This document shows positions 35,958 through 45,115 of a DNA stretch of 64,000 nucleotides, one piece after another; within the stretch, counting starts at the first letter, position 1, and the number at the start of each line of letters is the position of its first letter. Origin of the DNA: Bacillota bacterium (lineage in GTDB: Bacteria; Bacillota; Clostridia; Lachnospirales; Lachnospiraceae); the NCBI GenBank assembly GCA_023421505.1, contig JAEZTJ010000082.1:156353-220352 (forward strand), given 5' to 3'. Under the pieces are notes generated by a model. The model worked only from the letters and a program-made list of their open reading frames with translations. It ran no database searches and was not told where the DNA came from. The translations under genes were made by a program, and so were the position numbers.

Positions 35958-37272
35958 AAGTAATCTATCAGGGTGGAAAGATGTCTTTGCCTTTACATTA
36001 AGGCAAACAATGAAAAGTAAGGCATTTTTAATTAGCTTTGTGATTCTGCTTATTATTTCAGCAGTATCCATGCCGGTTATTTCCTTGATAACCGCTGATA
36101 ATAATGTAGATGTAAATGCACCAAGCCCCATCAACAAAGTGTATGTTAACAACAAAACAGACCTTTCAAACATTGATTTTTCCGGACTTCACAAGGAAGC
36201 TGCCTATGAAAATATCACCTTTGAAGCTATGCAGGAGGATTATGAGCTTGTTTCTTCAAGAATAGAAGAAAGTGAGAACTCCTCCATTATCTTAACCATA
36301 TCTATAGCTGACGGTATGTATTCTCTGGAATTTATTAAAGCCAGCAAAGGACCGGTAAAAAAGGAAAGCCTTTCCCTGTTCGGAGAAGCTGCTGCCGCGG
36401 AATTTGAAAATATTAAAATAAACTCACTTGGGATATCAGCAGATAAAGCTACTATGCTTAACGCAACGGTTGACACGAAGGTGTCCTTATTAGATAGCAA
36501 CGGTAACCAGATTATCAAGGTAGATACCTCCATATCCGGCAGCGAATACGGATTAATCTATGGTATTTTATTTGTTATCATGATGATTAATTCAATTGCA
36601 AGCGGCCAGATTGCCACCTCCATTGTTACGGAAAAATCCACTCGGGTCCTTGAATATCTGCTCATTACCGTAAAACCGTTAGCACTGATTGTAGGTAAAA
36701 TTTTAGCAATGCTTTCTTCTGTTCTGATTGAAGTAGTATCTTTATTAGTGGTTATTTTCATCTCTAATAAGGTTTCGGCATCGATATCCGGCGGTGAGGA
36801 TATCTTATCAACCTACCTGCCTGCAAAAATATTTGAAAATCTAAACCTGGTTAATATTTTGTTTTGCCTAATCCTCTTTATTCTTGGAATGATCTTTTAT
36901 GCTATTCTGGCAGGTATGGCCGGAGCAACCGTCAGCAAATTGGAGGAGATACAGGAGGGCGTTCAATTAGTTACTTTTGCTACCATTATTGGCGCATATA
37001 TCGGAATTGCAGCCATTAATATTTTACTAAACGCAGGAGATAACAGCTTTGTCACCTTTGCCTATCTGTTCCCGCTTTCTTCTCCCTTTATACTGCCAGG
37101 AGCAATTTTGATCGGCAAAGTAAGTGTACCAATGATTGCAATTGCAATTGCATGTTTATTAGTATTTATTGTATTATTATTCAAATTTGTGGCAAAGGTT
37201 TTTGAAACTCTAATTCTTCATAATGGTAATACCATCAAAATCAAAGAATTAGTCAAGCTTTCAAAGAATTAG
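35950..37272 (+). CDS. ABC transporter permease, NatB-type (first)
   Basis: A 440-residue ABC-2 permease. One helix lies near 25-45, followed by a ~160-residue external domain with KVYVNNKTDLSN, and then five or six helices from 195 onward. IVTEKSTRVLEYLLITVKPLALIVGKIL is the conserved cytosolic coupling region of the NatB group. The ATG at 35950 overlaps the ATPase stop by eight bases and has GGGAG upstream. An open start at 35893 lies inside the ATPase gene. Confidence 0.9.
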   Translation: MNKSNLSGWKDVFAFTLRQTMKSKAFLISFVILLIISAVSMPVISLITADNNVDVNAPSPINKVYVNNKTDLSNIDFSGLHKEAAYENITFEAMQEDYELVSSRIEESENSSIILTISIADGMYSLEFIKASKGPVKKESLSLFGEAAAAEFENIKINSLGISADKATMLNATVDTKVSLLDSNGNQIIKVDTSISGSEYGLIYGILFVIMMINSIASGQIATSIVTEKSTRVLEYLLITVKPLALIVGKILAMLSSVLIEVVSLLVVIFISNKVSASISGGEDILSTYLPAKIFENLNLVNILFCLILFILGMIFYAILAGMAGATVSKLEEIQEGVQLVTFATIIGAYIGIAAINILLNAGDNSFVTFAYLFPLSSPFILPGAILIGKVSVPMIAIAIACLLVFIVLLFKFVAKVFETLILHNGNTIKIKELVKLSKN

Positions 37273-37289
37273 GCGAAAGGAGGCAATAT

Positions 37290-38624
37290 ATGAAACAAAA
37301 TTTTAGAGGATGGACGACCGTATATGGCTTTACCTTTCGACAGGCTACGAAGGGTGCAGGCTTTAAGGTAGTAACTGCATTAGTTACCTTCCTGATTATC
37401 GGCGCTATTATAATCGCTAATATTGTCGCAGCAAAACCAGAGGATAAAAGTAAAGACATCTCGCCGGTAAAGACCGTATTTGTACTGGATAACAGTGGCT
37501 TACAGCCGACAGATTATAAAGCTCTTAATCCTGAGTTTTCGACAGAGAAATTTCAAAATATAACTTTTCAACAAATCACTGGACAAAGCAGAGATGAGGT
37601 AATTCAAACTGCCAGCGCTGATTCAAATCAATCAATTGCCGCTATCATAAACCCTACCGAAACGGGATATGAGATAGAAACTGTCATTCCTTCCGGCTCT
37701 GTGATATCAGGAGGCCAGGCGCAGGCTGTACTAGATTGTATGACCTCTTCCTTCAAGGCGAGCAAGCTAATGCAGGCGGGGCTGACACAAGAGCAGTTAA
37801 CTACAGTTCTAACACCTTCCGTAACCTCTTATGCAAGTGTTGGTGAAGACAGGAATATAGTTGTTTATGTCATTAAGCTTATTGCACCTATGCTTTTCAG
37901 TTTCTTGCTTTACTTTATGCTCCAGTTGCACGGCCAGACAGTCTGCAAATCAGTATCCAATGAGAAGACCTCAAAGCTTATGGAGACCTTGCTTACCTCA
38001 ATACATCCCTATGCTTTAATAACCGGTAAGGTTCTTGCTGTTTCGTCCATGGCAATCTTACAATTCGTCTTATGGATACTTGCTGTAATTGTTGGTTTAT
38101 ATGGCGGTAATGCTGTTGCTCAATCCATGTATCCCGATTTTAGTAATTCTGTCATTACCGTTATTAATTTCCTAAAGGATAACATCGGTGAAACCGCTAT
38201 GACACCTACCGCAGTTTTACTAGCCATACTGTTCTTCTGTGTAGGCTTTTTGTTTTACTGTGTTTTGTCCGGTCTTGCAGGCTGTATGGTATCAAAACCA
38301 GAGGATGTGGCATCAACGCAGTCTTTATTCGTTTTTCCAGTACTCATTAGCTGGCTTTTAACCTATCTCGCTCCCTTATCTGGTAATGAGCTGTTAACCA
38401 AGGTGTTAAGATTTATCCCCTTTACCGCACCCTTCTGTGTACCGATAGATTTAATTACAGGTACAATCAGCCCGTTATTAGGTTCGTTACAGCTTTTGAT
38501 TTTAACCATATTTGCACTTTTATTTGTACTATTATCCGGCAGAATTTATAAGGGACTGATCTTATATAACGGTCAGAAGCTTAGCTTAAAAATGATTGGT
38601 AATGTGCTTAAAGCAGATAAATAA
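37290..38624 (+). CDS. ABC transporter permease, NatB-type (second)
   Basis: A 444-residue paralogue of the preceding permease: an N-terminal helix near 22-45, an external domain with FVLDNSGLQPTDY, and a C-terminal helix bundle. VSNEKTSKLMETLLTSIHPYALITGKVLAV repeats the NatB coupling motif. AAAGGAGG precedes the ATG. Two unlike permeases with one ATPase suggest a heterodimer. The operon ends at a strong terminator. Confidence 0.9.
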   Translation: MKQNFRGWTTVYGFTFRQATKGAGFKVVTALVTFLIIGAIIIANIVAAKPEDKSKDISPVKTVFVLDNSGLQPTDYKALNPEFSTEKFQNITFQQITGQSRDEVIQTASADSNQSIAAIINPTETGYEIETVIPSGSVISGGQAQAVLDCMTSSFKASKLMQAGLTQEQLTTVLTPSVTSYASVGEDRNIVVYVIKLIAPMLFSFLLYFMLQLHGQTVCKSVSNEKTSKLMETLLTSIHPYALITGKVLAVSSMAILQFVLWILAVIVGLYGGNAVAQSMYPDFSNSVITVINFLKDNIGETAMTPTAVLLAILFFCVGFLFYCVLSGLAGCMVSKPEDVASTQSLFVFPVLISWLLTYLAPLSGNELLTKVLRFIPFTAPFCVPIDLITGTISPLLGSLQLLILTIFALLFVLLSGRIYKGLILYNGQKLSLKMIGNVLKADK

Positions 38625-38699
38625 ATATCATGTTTTCCAGTTACTAACCATGTCATGTTTAACAACCAGGTATAGGTTATAAGCGGTAAATAATATAAG

Positions 38700-38750
38700 A
38701 GCAGCGGGAATGTATATGAATTTCATCATTTACATCGTCCCGCTGCTTTT
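38700..38750 (+). terminator. intrinsic terminator of the Nat-type operon
   Basis: AGCAGCGGGA (38700-38709) pairs with TCCCGCTGCT (38738-38747), with inner pairs ATGTA/TACAT, followed by TTTTATT. Confidence 0.9.
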
Positions 38751-38801
38751 ATTATATACCACATCCTTTATCTTCCTGTTATGAATCAGTTGCATATAAT
38801 T

Positions 38802-39380
38802 TTATAACAAGCCAAGTATTTGAATAGTAATTGCTGCTGCCTGCGGTGGTATACTGTTGTTTTCTATTTGCGTATGCCTAATCTTTACTATTTGGCCAGT
38901 CTTTAATTGATTTGGCCTGCAGCTTTTCCCTTTGTTATCTATAATTTTTGTGTTCGGAGCGATATTAAACCGAAGCTGTGAATTTAATGCATCTGCACCT
39001 CCAGTAATTACGTATTCATAATTTAAATCGGTAATCACTACTTTGTCCACCTTCGTACACGTATTATTACTATCAACCTTTGCCAATATTTTATATGCTC
39101 TTACCTGCGTAGGGATTGAAGCCGTTCTGATTTTTGAGATCAGAGCATCTATCTTTATCCCTTCCTTCAATTCATCCTGCCGCAGTCTCTGACCGTATTG
39201 ATTTTTTGCTCTTGTACTATTGCTTAATATCATAGTTATAATTCGAATATTCAGAATACCGGACTCTTCCTGTTCAACATAAGACACAGTTAATAACACT
39301 ACTCTTTTGCCTCTGAAAATTCTTTCTATATAAGCATTCTGTATACGCGTTAAATAGCTTCTATTCTTTTCGTTTACCAT
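38802..39380 (-). CDS. unrecognised beta-rich cytoplasmic protein, 192 residues
   Basis: I do not recognise a family. The protein has no signal peptide or membrane helix. The N-terminus is basic, and the C-terminal ~110 residues look like repeated small beta domains: two segments, IKIDALISKIRTASIPTQVRAYKI and QIVKIRHTQIENNSIPPQAAAITI, share spacing and a Pro-x-Gln-x-x-Ala pattern. The second resembles DUF3221/OB-like folds. A GTG three codons earlier is open. It stands alone between convergent and divergent neighbours. Confidence 0.55.
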   Translation of the reverse strand: MVNEKNRSYLTRIQNAYIERIFRGKRVVLLTVSYVEQEESGILNIRIITMILSNSTRAKNQYGQRLRQDELKEGIKIDALISKIRTASIPTQVRAYKILAKVDSNNTCTKVDKVVITDLNYEYVITGGADALNSQLRFNIAPNTKIIDNKGKSCRPNQLKTGQIVKIRHTQIENNSIPPQAAAITIQILGLL

Positions 39381-39591
39381 AAAAATCACTCTACTTCTTC
39401 CTTACTATATCCTATGTATTATATTTCTATTGTTGAATTAATTTACAGATGACAAATGCGCAAATCATATAAAATTAATGCAATCAATCATACTTTCTCC
39501 TTTTCAGGCATATAATGTAGGGTTATCAATAGATTCAAATCTTCTATGAAGCACGAAATCTTATGGAAGAATAATCAATTATCACACAAAA

Positions 39592-39609
39592 GTATGCCAT
39601 TAGGCATAC
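39592..39609 (+). promoter_or_regulatory. hairpin next to the ribosome site
   Basis: GTATGCC-atta-GGCATAC is a perfect 7-bp stem lying eight bases before the CGGAG of the gene at 39628. It recalls the GCTGCC/GGCAGC hairpins before other genes in this window, but the sequence differs. Confidence 0.35.
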
Positions 39610-39627
39610 GATAGAACGGAGAAAACC

Positions 39628-40164
39628 ATGTCAAATAAAAGAAAATTTGTACTTGAGTTAATCATAATCATACTTCTGCTTGCCGGAAGCATCGCCGGAA
39701 TTGCAATGTTAAAGGGCAATCTTTCAAAAACAAATCCTGCTTCAATTAATAACGATGAAACAAAGAAGCCTTATGATGTAACAGGAAATAAGGAAAAAGG
39801 TGATATTATAACCGGTGCAAAAGAAAGCGAGAAATCAGAAGGCCTGCGCTGTATTATCTCTTCTGCTCCTTACTTTACTGATGCTAAATCGATGGGAAGC
39901 TACTGTATTGCTAATCACACTGATAACAAAGGATATTTGCTGCAGGTAGAAATATCAGACAATAATACCGGTGAGTTACTTTATATCTCTCCCTTGCTAA
40001 AGCCCGGCGAGAAGATTCAGGAGGATTATCTAACAAATCAGGAATATCAAGACGGTTCCTATCCGGCAACAGCAACCTTTAATTTCTATCAAGCAGAAGA
40101 TGAAGCCTTCTACTATTCAGTTCCTTTTGATATTACGATTAATATTGGGGGTGGGTCCGAATAG
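39628..40164 (+). CDS. membrane-anchored extracellular protein, unknown
   Basis: A 178-residue protein with one N-terminal helix (about 9-29), a polar linker to 70 and a ~105-residue external beta domain containing two Cys (about 75 and 92) that could form a disulfide. CGGAG lies before the ATG. It precedes the secreted LRR protein at 40392 on the same strand and may be a surface partner. No known domain is recognised. Confidence 0.6.
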   Translation: MSNKRKFVLELIIIILLLAGSIAGIAMLKGNLSKTNPASINNDETKKPYDVTGNKEKGDIITGAKESEKSEGLRCIISSAPYFTDAKSMGSYCIANHTDNKGYLLQVEISDNNTGELLYISPLLKPGEKIQEDYLTNQEYQDGSYPATATFNFYQAEDEAFYYSVPFDITINIGGGSE

Positions 40165-40246
40165 GTATTTGCAGGTAGGAATATCTTTTAGATATACATA
40201 GGATAGGAAATAAAACTATCGAATTTTAAAATGTAATTAATGAAAG

Positions 40247-40388
40247 TATTTGAGCTGCCTATCGGCAGCATGGAGGTAGTGCGAAGGAAAGCACTTCGCA
40301 CTCTGGAAGAACCCTGGAATGAACACAGAGGTGTTCATTCCAAGCTTCTTCATAACTATTTGAGCTGCCTATCGGCAGCATGGAGGTA
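40247..40388 (+). repeat. duplicated hairpin-ribosome-site leader
   Basis: A 32-bp direct repeat at 40247-40278 and 40357-40388 (period 110 bp) carries GAGCTGCC-tatc-GGCAGC and GGAGGTA. Between the copies are two more perfect hairpins, AGTGCGAAG/CTTCGCACT (40278-40302) and GGAATGAACAC/GTGTTCATTCC (40316-40341). Only the second copy leads to the start codon of the LRR protein gene. GGCAGCATGGAGGT resembles the 3' end of the leader elements before other genes. Confidence 0.7.
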
Positions 40389-40391
40389 TTT

Positions 40392-41729
40392 ATGAAACTT
40401 AAAAAATTAATTAGCATCCTAATTGTTTTATCCTTACTATTCTTAAATCCTATTTACGCATCTGCCGATTCAAATGATAACAAGATAAAACCCACCCCAA
40501 CCATAACGCCTACAGCAATTCCCACAGCAACAGCAGCACCTACGATAGCAGTAACTCCTACTGTAGCGCCTACTATGACTCCTACCCCTACTGCGTCTCC
40601 TACTGCAACTATTACTCCTAATGTAACTGCTCCGCCTACTATTACTGTAGCTCCAACCACCGCACCAACCCCAACTGATATTATCACAGCTCCTATATCA
40701 ACTCCGGGTAATAAAGTTGTTTCACAAGATAACCTATGGACCTATCTCTTAGCCGGTAATGAAGCTGTCGATTTAAAGCCCAACAATGATCAGGTTAGGT
40801 CAGGAAATATCGTAATACCGAAAACAATAGATGGCCATACCGTGGTATCCATAGCAGCCTCTGCTTTTGATCAATGTACCAATTTAATCTCTGTAGAACT
40901 GCCCGATAGCATTACAGCAATAGGTGATCATGCCTTTTCAAGCTGTTATAGTTTAACCACTGTAATTCTACGTCGCGGATTAGCAGTGATAGGGGAAGCA
41001 GCCTTTAGCTACACCAGCTTACAATCCGTCATTATTCCCAATACTGTTCTAACGATCGGTCTTAATGCCTTCTTAAGCTGTAACAGCTTAACAGAAATTA
41101 AGTTCTTAAGTAAAACAACTGCAATTGATCCCAGTGCCTCTACTATTAGCAGTAACGGCAATGCTCCCTTTACGATTTATGGAAGGGATAGCTCGACAGC
41201 GAAGGCTTATGCCGATGCCAATCATTATGCCTTTAGTCAGCTAACCTCCACAGACGCCTTGAATACCGATATGTTAGTAAACGCAGAAGCTACGATCATT
41301 GATGTTGTGATTAATCCGGTCTTTACAGTTGAAATAGACCCTAACAACGGCAGAACGATAGAAACAGTTGATATTTCCGTAGAGAATAACACAACGGCAC
41401 CTATTATCGTAACCTCTAATCAAATCAATAATGAAAGTAAGGAGAGCTTTCATTTTGTAAGTCCGGATACCAATATAGACTGGACACAATTAACGAAGGA
41501 ACAATCTAAGAATATTGCAGTAAAGCTTGAGACGAAAAGTGGCTGGAAAAATGTAGCCGAGGATGGTCATATTCTTAAAACAGATACAAACGGCTGTGTC
41601 GGGAAGCTCTGTGGAACCATAAGGCCTTATGAAAGTGCTTATGTGACGGCAAGCCTGCTCCACGGCAACTCCTTTGCTGTGAAAACCTCTTCAACCTTTA
41701 GTATTAACTGGTCTATCAGTCTTGAATAA
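40392..41729 (+). CDS. secreted protein with Thr/Pro linker and BspA-type leucine-rich repeats
   Basis: A 445-residue exported protein. A signal peptide ends near 25 (YASA-DS). A Thr/Pro/Ala-rich low-complexity linker (about 34-105, many PTxTP units) follows, then BspA/LRR_5-type repeats at about 135-245 (AFDQCTNLISVELPDSITAIGDHAF and similar) and a beta-sandwich-like C-terminus without sortase motif. Such proteins act in adhesion or surface display. The ATG at 40392 follows GGAGG; an ATG four codons earlier lies within that site. The leader is an unusual duplication with hairpins, and a terminator follows. Confidence 0.85.
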   Translation: MKLKKLISILIVLSLLFLNPIYASADSNDNKIKPTPTITPTAIPTATAAPTIAVTPTVAPTMTPTPTASPTATITPNVTAPPTITVAPTTAPTPTDIITAPISTPGNKVVSQDNLWTYLLAGNEAVDLKPNNDQVRSGNIVIPKTIDGHTVVSIAASAFDQCTNLISVELPDSITAIGDHAFSSCYSLTTVILRRGLAVIGEAAFSYTSLQSVIIPNTVLTIGLNAFLSCNSLTEIKFLSKTTAIDPSASTISSNGNAPFTIYGRDSSTAKAYADANHYAFSQLTSTDALNTDMLVNAEATIIDVVINPVFTVEIDPNNGRTIETVDISVENNTTAPIIVTSNQINNESKESFHFVSPDTNIDWTQLTKEQSKNIAVKLETKSGWKNVAEDGHILKTDTNGCVGKLCGTIRPYESAYVTASLLHGNSFAVKTSSTFSINWSISLE

Positions 41730-41756
41730 GCTGATGCCCATGCCGGGCGCACCAAT

Positions 41757-41791
41757 AAGCGGGACTCTGCAGCGATTGCAGGGTCCCGCTT
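41757..41791 (+). terminator. strong intrinsic terminator
   Basis: AAGCGGGACTCTGCA pairs with TGCAGGGTCCCGCTT with one mismatch around a 5-base loop, 28 bp after the LRR gene. The T run is weak on the plus strand. Confidence 0.8.
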
Positions 41792-41829
41792 ATAAATCTC
41801 TTAATATAGCTCTGTTAGTTAAGATATCT

Positions 41830-42273
41830 CTAAAAGCTTACTCTGGGAATTTCATTTTCCTTAACGTTATGGGACATATTCCATATGTAAGCAGAGCCTT
41901 TTACGATTCGGAATATAGCAACTCCTGTATCTACCCCAGCCCGCTCAATATTCCCCCATAACCAAGCTCTTTCCTCGAATAACCGTTTTTCCAGTTCTTT
42001 ATCCTCAACAAATTCTACCGCTCCATTCACACGAAGCATCTCAAAATTAACCGGATCATTCGCATTACGGATAAATGCTACCTCGACCTTAGGGTTATCT
42101 TGTACTTCTTTACAAAGCTTCTTTGCCTTAGCAGTATGATAGTAAAATCCGGTCTCATCTGCAAACCACATAAGCATTCCACGCACATGCGGTTGATTAT
42201 CTTCACTAGTGGAGAACCAGCTGGACGGATTTTGATTAGCAAACAATAACACCTCGTTTAATTTTTCATTCAT
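41830..42273 (-). CDS. pyridoxamine 5'-phosphate oxidase-like flavin-binding protein
   Basis: A 147-residue split-barrel protein. SSWFSTSEDNQPHVRGMLMWF starts the barrel, FYYHTAKAKKLCKEVQDNPKVEVAF is the FMN-phosphate region and VNGAVEFVED the dimer strand. Relatives in anaerobes bind FMN or F420 and reduce or handle small molecules; true PNPOx activity is unlikely at this length. GAGGAGG precedes the ATG. It lies next to an AraC regulator on the same strand, separated by 130 bp, and no operon link is clear. Confidence 0.82.
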   Translation of the reverse strand: MNEKLNEVLLFANQNPSSWFSTSEDNQPHVRGMLMWFADETGFYYHTAKAKKLCKEVQDNPKVEVAFIRNANDPVNFEMLRVNGAVEFVEDKELEKRLFEERAWLWGNIERAGVDTGVAIFRIVKGSAYIWNMSHNVKENEIPRVSF

Positions 42274-42405
42274 TGACTTTCCTCCTCACTTCAATCAAAG
42301 GGCTTATACCACCCTAATCCTAGTTAAAATTAAAATAACAAGGTCTATTTTATCTTAATTGAAGCATCCATACTTTCAAAATCCTGTGGTAATTTATCAA
42401 TATCC

Positions 42406-43308
42406 TTAGATTCTTTGCTTCATTTTAGTTCGATATTCTGAAGGGGTCATACTATATTTTTCTATAAAACAGGAAGAGAAATAGGCGGAGGAACTAAATC
42501 CACAGCGAAGTGCAATTTCGGTAATGTTATCCACGGGATACATCAGCATACTCCGCGCTTTCTGAAGTCTTAATATATTCAGGAAATCAATAGGTGTCGT
42601 CCCGGTAACATTTTTAAATAATTTGGAGAAATGTCCCGCGGATAGATTAACTCGCTCAGCTAAATCTTCTATTGTAATCTTCTCTGCAAAATGACTGTTC
42701 ATATAGGCTATGGAACGGTCTATCTCAAAGCGGTCATATAAGGGGACTGTTTGATAGGTATCGGTTATAACGGTACGAACAATCAAGTGTGTGATAACAG
42801 GTGCTAAATGGTCTAAAATCTCAGGTGCTTTCGTGTAATTACCGGCTTCCAGCATAAAGCATCTTAAAATCCCAAGAAGCTCAGGATGAGGAACAAATAC
42901 ATCCCCTTTAAAGACAGGAACCGCCTGAACATACTGCTCCATAACTTTTACGAAAAATTCTGTATCAATTAAGATTGCGATATAGCTTTCAAAGGTTTCC
43001 TTCTCGATTTCTTGATGTGGAATATAAGGAGATATTCCACATAAGCATTTTCCTTTGCTAAAATCATAGTTTAATTTATTTCCTTCAATAATAATCTCAG
43101 AATCTGACTGAAAGTAATAAATAAAGGAATAGGCCGGATGTATATGGCTAGGCGTCGTTGCATAATTACATTGTCCGCTCGACGGCATAAATAGGCTGAC
43201 CTTTGGATGTAGATAGCAGTCAATCTTTTTTTTCATCGTGGCCTCCATCACTTCATCCACAGGCCCTACCAGTCTGTTAAGAATATCTAAATCAGAATAT
43301 CCTTTCAT
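42406..43308 (-). CDS. AraC-family regulator with cupin sensor domain
   Basis: A 300-residue regulator. The N-terminus (about 40-150) is a cupin-like sensing domain, and the C-terminus (about 200-300) holds two helix-turn-helix units, ITIEDLAERVNLSAGHFSKLFK and ITEIALRCGFSSSAYFSSCF, ending TPSEYRTK. GGAGGG precedes the ATG. It is transcribed away from the aldo/keto reductase gene, whose own promoter looks MerR-controlled, so a simple AraC-target pairing is not certain. Confidence 0.92.
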   Translation of the reverse strand: MKGYSDLDILNRLVGPVDEVMEATMKKKIDCYLHPKVSLFMPSSGQCNYATTPSHIHPAYSFIYYFQSDSEIIIEGNKLNYDFSKGKCLCGISPYIPHQEIEKETFESYIAILIDTEFFVKVMEQYVQAVPVFKGDVFVPHPELLGILRCFMLEAGNYTKAPEILDHLAPVITHLIVRTVITDTYQTVPLYDRFEIDRSIAYMNSHFAEKITIEDLAERVNLSAGHFSKLFKNVTGTTPIDFLNILRLQKARSMLMYPVDNITEIALRCGFSSSAYFSSCFIEKYSMTPSEYRTKMKQRI

Positions 43309-43432
43309 CCTTTCCGCCCTCCTTTATTATAACAAAGCTAGTTTGTCTTTTCTAAACATCATAATAACCATTTCTCATAAGTCATTTCCCTGTTATGAAG
43401 AATTAGGTTAATATTCCCTATCAATTATTCTA

Positions 43433-43463
43433 TTGACTTAGAGTTGACTCTAAGGATTATAGT
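43433..43463 (+). promoter_or_regulatory. MerR-type promoter with perfect 18-bp palindrome
   Basis: TTGACT (43433-43438), 19-bp spacer, TATAGT (43458-43463). The spacer is filled by CTTAGAGTTGACTCTAAG (43437-43454), a perfect palindrome apart from its 2-base centre. This is the hallmark of NmlR/AdhR-like MerR activators, which sense aldehydes or thiol stress. It drives the aldo/keto reductase at 43566. Confidence 0.75.
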
Positions 43464-43565
43464 TAATAATAATAGAAATGTCTTATATCCTTGTCATTTT
43501 TATCTATTATAATCCACATTATTATTATTTGAAAGCAAGAAATAAATAAGATGGGAGCTGAATTA

Positions 43566-44486
43566 ATGAAAAAGATAGAGTTAGGTAAAAGCGGCTTAAA
43601 GGTGCCGAATATTGCGGTAGGCTGCATGAGAATTAACAGCATAGACAAGAAGACGGCCGAACAATTTGTAGAAAAATCACTGGAATTAGGCTCAAACTTC
43701 TTCGATCATGCTGATATATACGGAGCAGGAGAATGTGAAGCAATTTTTGCAGAAGCCGTACACATGAACCCTTCCACTAGAGAGAAAATGATTTTACAAT
43801 CAAAATGCGGTATTAAGCCTGGAATCATGTTTGATTTTTCCAAGGAGCATATCTTAGCTTCTGTAGATGGTATCCTAAAGCGTCTTAGAACAGATTATCT
43901 TGATATATTACTGCTGCACAGACCCGATGCCCTGGTAGAACCAGAAGAAGTAGCAGAAGCCTTTGACTTATTGGAGCAGTCTGGTAAAGTCAAATACTTT
44001 GGTGTGTCCAATCAAAAGCCCATGCAGATTAAACTTCTGCAAAAATATGTAAAGCAGCCGATTATTGCCAACCAGCTGCAATTAAGTATCACGAATGCCA
44101 ATATGATTAGTAATGGCTTAGAGGTTAATATGCTGACCGACAAAGCGGTAGACCGGGATGGAAGTATTTTGGATTTTTGCAGACTTAACGATATAACCAT
44201 ACAGCCTTGGTCACCCTATCAATATGGATTCTTTGAAGGTGTATTCTTAGATAACGATAAATTTCCTAAGCTGAATGAAACCGTCAACCGTATTGCCGAA
44301 AAATATCAGGTAAGTAACACAACCATAGCTATGGCTTGGCTTTTAAGACATCCTGCCAATATGCAGCCGGTAACAGGAACCATGAACCTTGATAGACTTA
44401 CTGATATCTGCAAAGCCTCCGAGATGTATCTAACGAGGGAAGAATGGTATGAAATATATTTATCAGCCGGACATATTTTACCTTAA
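43566..44486 (+). CDS. aldo/keto reductase, YcsN-like
   Basis: A 306-residue NAD(P)H-dependent carbonyl reductase. FFDHADIYGAGECE gives the Asp and Tyr of the tetrad, LQSKCGI the Lys and LLLHRPD the His. GKVKYFGVSNQ and VTGTMNLDRL are cofactor-side motifs. There is no Fe-S domain, unlike the gene at 1154. The ATG at 43566 follows GGGAG, and an ATG five codons upstream is less well placed. A MerR-type promoter upstream suggests induction by aldehyde or electrophile stress, a plausible detoxification job. Confidence 0.9.
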   Translation: MKKIELGKSGLKVPNIAVGCMRINSIDKKTAEQFVEKSLELGSNFFDHADIYGAGECEAIFAEAVHMNPSTREKMILQSKCGIKPGIMFDFSKEHILASVDGILKRLRTDYLDILLLHRPDALVEPEEVAEAFDLLEQSGKVKYFGVSNQKPMQIKLLQKYVKQPIIANQLQLSITNANMISNGLEVNMLTDKAVDRDGSILDFCRLNDITIQPWSPYQYGFFEGVFLDNDKFPKLNETVNRIAEKYQVSNTTIAMAWLLRHPANMQPVTGTMNLDRLTDICKASEMYLTREEWYEIYLSAGHILP

Positions 44487-44691
44487 TTATATACTTGCTG
44501 CTTCTTTTATCTTCTAACCCAAGTGGATGCTTTATGAATTTCAAATCAGAAAAGTATTTAAATTCCATTCATATTTGAATACAAAATTGCTAAGACTATT
44601 TTTAGGTATTTATGAAACTATTTTATAGTATACACCGTTAAGAAGTTTTACAATTACTGAATTTGTATGAATATAAAAGGAGAGTAATGCT

Positions 44692-44871
44692 ATGGATATC
44701 AGACGTGCAGAAGAAATTGCTTCTTCAGCGGATATGGTTAATGTAACCTATGACGGGGAGCCTATTTATATTGAACAAGTAAACTCAGTAAAGGATACAG
44801 CAAGTATACACTTTCTTAATCGCCCTGAAAGCAGTGAAGAAGTCTCTTTATCCCAATTGGTTGAGCGCTAA
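44692..44871 (+). CDS. sspH: H-type small acid-soluble spore protein
   Basis: A 59-residue protein matching the SspH family: MDIRRAEEIASSADMVNVTY at the start, EPIYIEQVN in the middle and LSQLVER at the end. SspH-type proteins are made in the forespore and stored in the spore core, so the gene marks a spore-former and is probably expressed from a sigma-G promoter, which I did not locate. GGAGAG precedes the ATG. A near-perfect terminator follows. Confidence 0.92.
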   Translation: MDIRRAEEIASSADMVNVTYDGEPIYIEQVNSVKDTASIHFLNRPESSEEVSLSQLVER

Positions 44872-44935
44872 AGCAATTATAATAAGTATATTTTATCTAT
44901 CCTTTGGTTACGTTTGATAAAAACAATTACTTCTT

Positions 44936-44989
44936 AATAAAAGGTTGAATCAGTTTAACAGAGTTAAAAAACTGATTCAACCTTTTATT
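44936..44989 (+). terminator. intrinsic terminator of sspH
   Basis: A 21-bp stem (AATAAAAGGTTGAATCAGTTT with its exact complement) around a short A-rich loop, ending in TTTTATT. Confidence 0.9.
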
Positions 44990-45115
44990 CTTATCATCCA
45001 CTTGGATCGGGGACTCACTTGCGAGATAGTTATTCTAATATTAAATATAACTGATAGTAACATTCTTATATATAAATCCCGACGCAAGATTAATAGATCT
45101 CTTTCTATATCAGAA

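Noticed and set aside
40264..40340. CRISPR-like array from repeated hairpins before the LRR gene
   Set aside because: There are only two copies, the interval is not spacer-like and no cas genes occur in the window.
40454..40687. Minus-strand open frame rich in Val-Gly repeats
   Set aside because: It is the antisense of the Thr/Pro linker of the secreted LRR protein; its composition is a by-product of the repeats and it has no ribosome site.
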